Part shown: one piece after another, positions 5,862 to 5,992 of the stretch
Layout: the number at the start of each line of letters is the position of its first letter
Position numbering within the stretch: position 1 is the first letter of the stretch
The notes under the pieces: model-generated
Seen by the model: only the letters and a program-made list of their open reading frames with translations
What the model was told of the DNA's origin: nothing
Databases searched by the model: none
Origin: Flavobacteriaceae bacterium
Lineage (GTDB): Bacteria; Bacteroidota; Bacteroidia; Flavobacteriales; Flavobacteriaceae
Direction: 5' to 3'
Assembly (NCBI GenBank): GCA_030828025.1
Contig: JAURDG010000092.1
Coordinates: 1 to 5,992 of the forward strand
DNA length: 5,992 nt
Made by a program: the position numbers and the translations under genes

Positions 5862-5992
5862 ATGGCTAAAAAAGGAAATCGCGTTCAAGTTATTTTAGAA
5901 TGTACTGAGCATAAGAACTCTGGACTTCCAGGAACCTCTCGATACATCTCAACCAAAAACAAAAAAAATACGCCAGACAGAATCGAGATTAA
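5862..5992 (+). CDS. rpmG: Large-subunit ribosomal protein bL33 (3' end outside window)
   Basis: The first 43 codons encode the bL33 N-terminus: MAKKGNRVQVILECTEH, then a GLPGTSRYISTKNKKNTPDR-type block ending in IEI. bL33 is a small basic 50S protein of about 60 residues, so roughly the last 17 are missing. Only one Cys (C14) is present where zinc-binding forms have a CxxC pair, so this is the zinc-independent (C-minus) version. It starts 8 bases after the rpmB stop, without a Shine-Dalgarno sequence, and is expected to be read from the same promoter. In related genomes a small DUF4295 gene and ftsY often follow; that part lies beyond the window. Confidence 0.95.
   Translation, partial: MAKKGNRVQVILECTEHKNSGLPGTSRYISTKNKKNTPDRIEI

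Overview
The window is a stretch of conserved core chromosome from a member of the Bacteroidota, most likely a Flavobacteriales-type lineage. Three things point there. The ribosomal proteins bL28 and bL33 have sequences typical of that phylum. Two upstream regions carry the phylum's TAnnTTTG promoter element instead of a sigma70 -10 box. Most start codons have no Shine-Dalgarno sequence and sit in A-rich leaders. All eight genes lie on the + strand, and they are densely packed except for one 185-bp gap.

Layout from left to right: the 3' end of recR (recombinational repair); a family-2 glycosyltransferase whose ATG directly abuts the recR stop; a 41-bp gap with a candidate promoter; a lipoyl-dependent 2-oxo acid dehydrogenase E2 subunit, most like the branched-chain type; a DnaQ/ExoX-like 3'-5' exonuclease; a small fumarylacetoacetate hydrolase (FAHD1-like) protein; and full-length CinA. 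From E2 to cinA the gaps are +3, -4 and -1 bases, so these four genes are very probably one transcript with translational coupling. Next comes a 185-bp AT-rich gap. Its first 100 bases are a cluster of TTAATAGT-type short repeats, and its last 50 hold a well-formed Bacteroidota promoter. That promoter drives rpmB (bL28) and rpmG (bL33), the latter cut by the window end.

Functionally the region mixes DNA maintenance (RecR, exonuclease), surface polysaccharide synthesis (glycosyltransferase), central metabolism and metabolite clean-up (E2, FAH protein, CinA/NMN deamidase) and translation (bL28, bL33). No mobile element, CRISPR array, tRNA, rRNA, phage gene or defence system is visible. I see no sign of a wholly new system. 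The points worth a second look are the repeat cluster before rpmB, the Asp-to-Asn change in the E2 active-site motif, the very short predicted leader of the E2 transcript, and the coupling of a nuclease gene with the NMN-deamidase gene.
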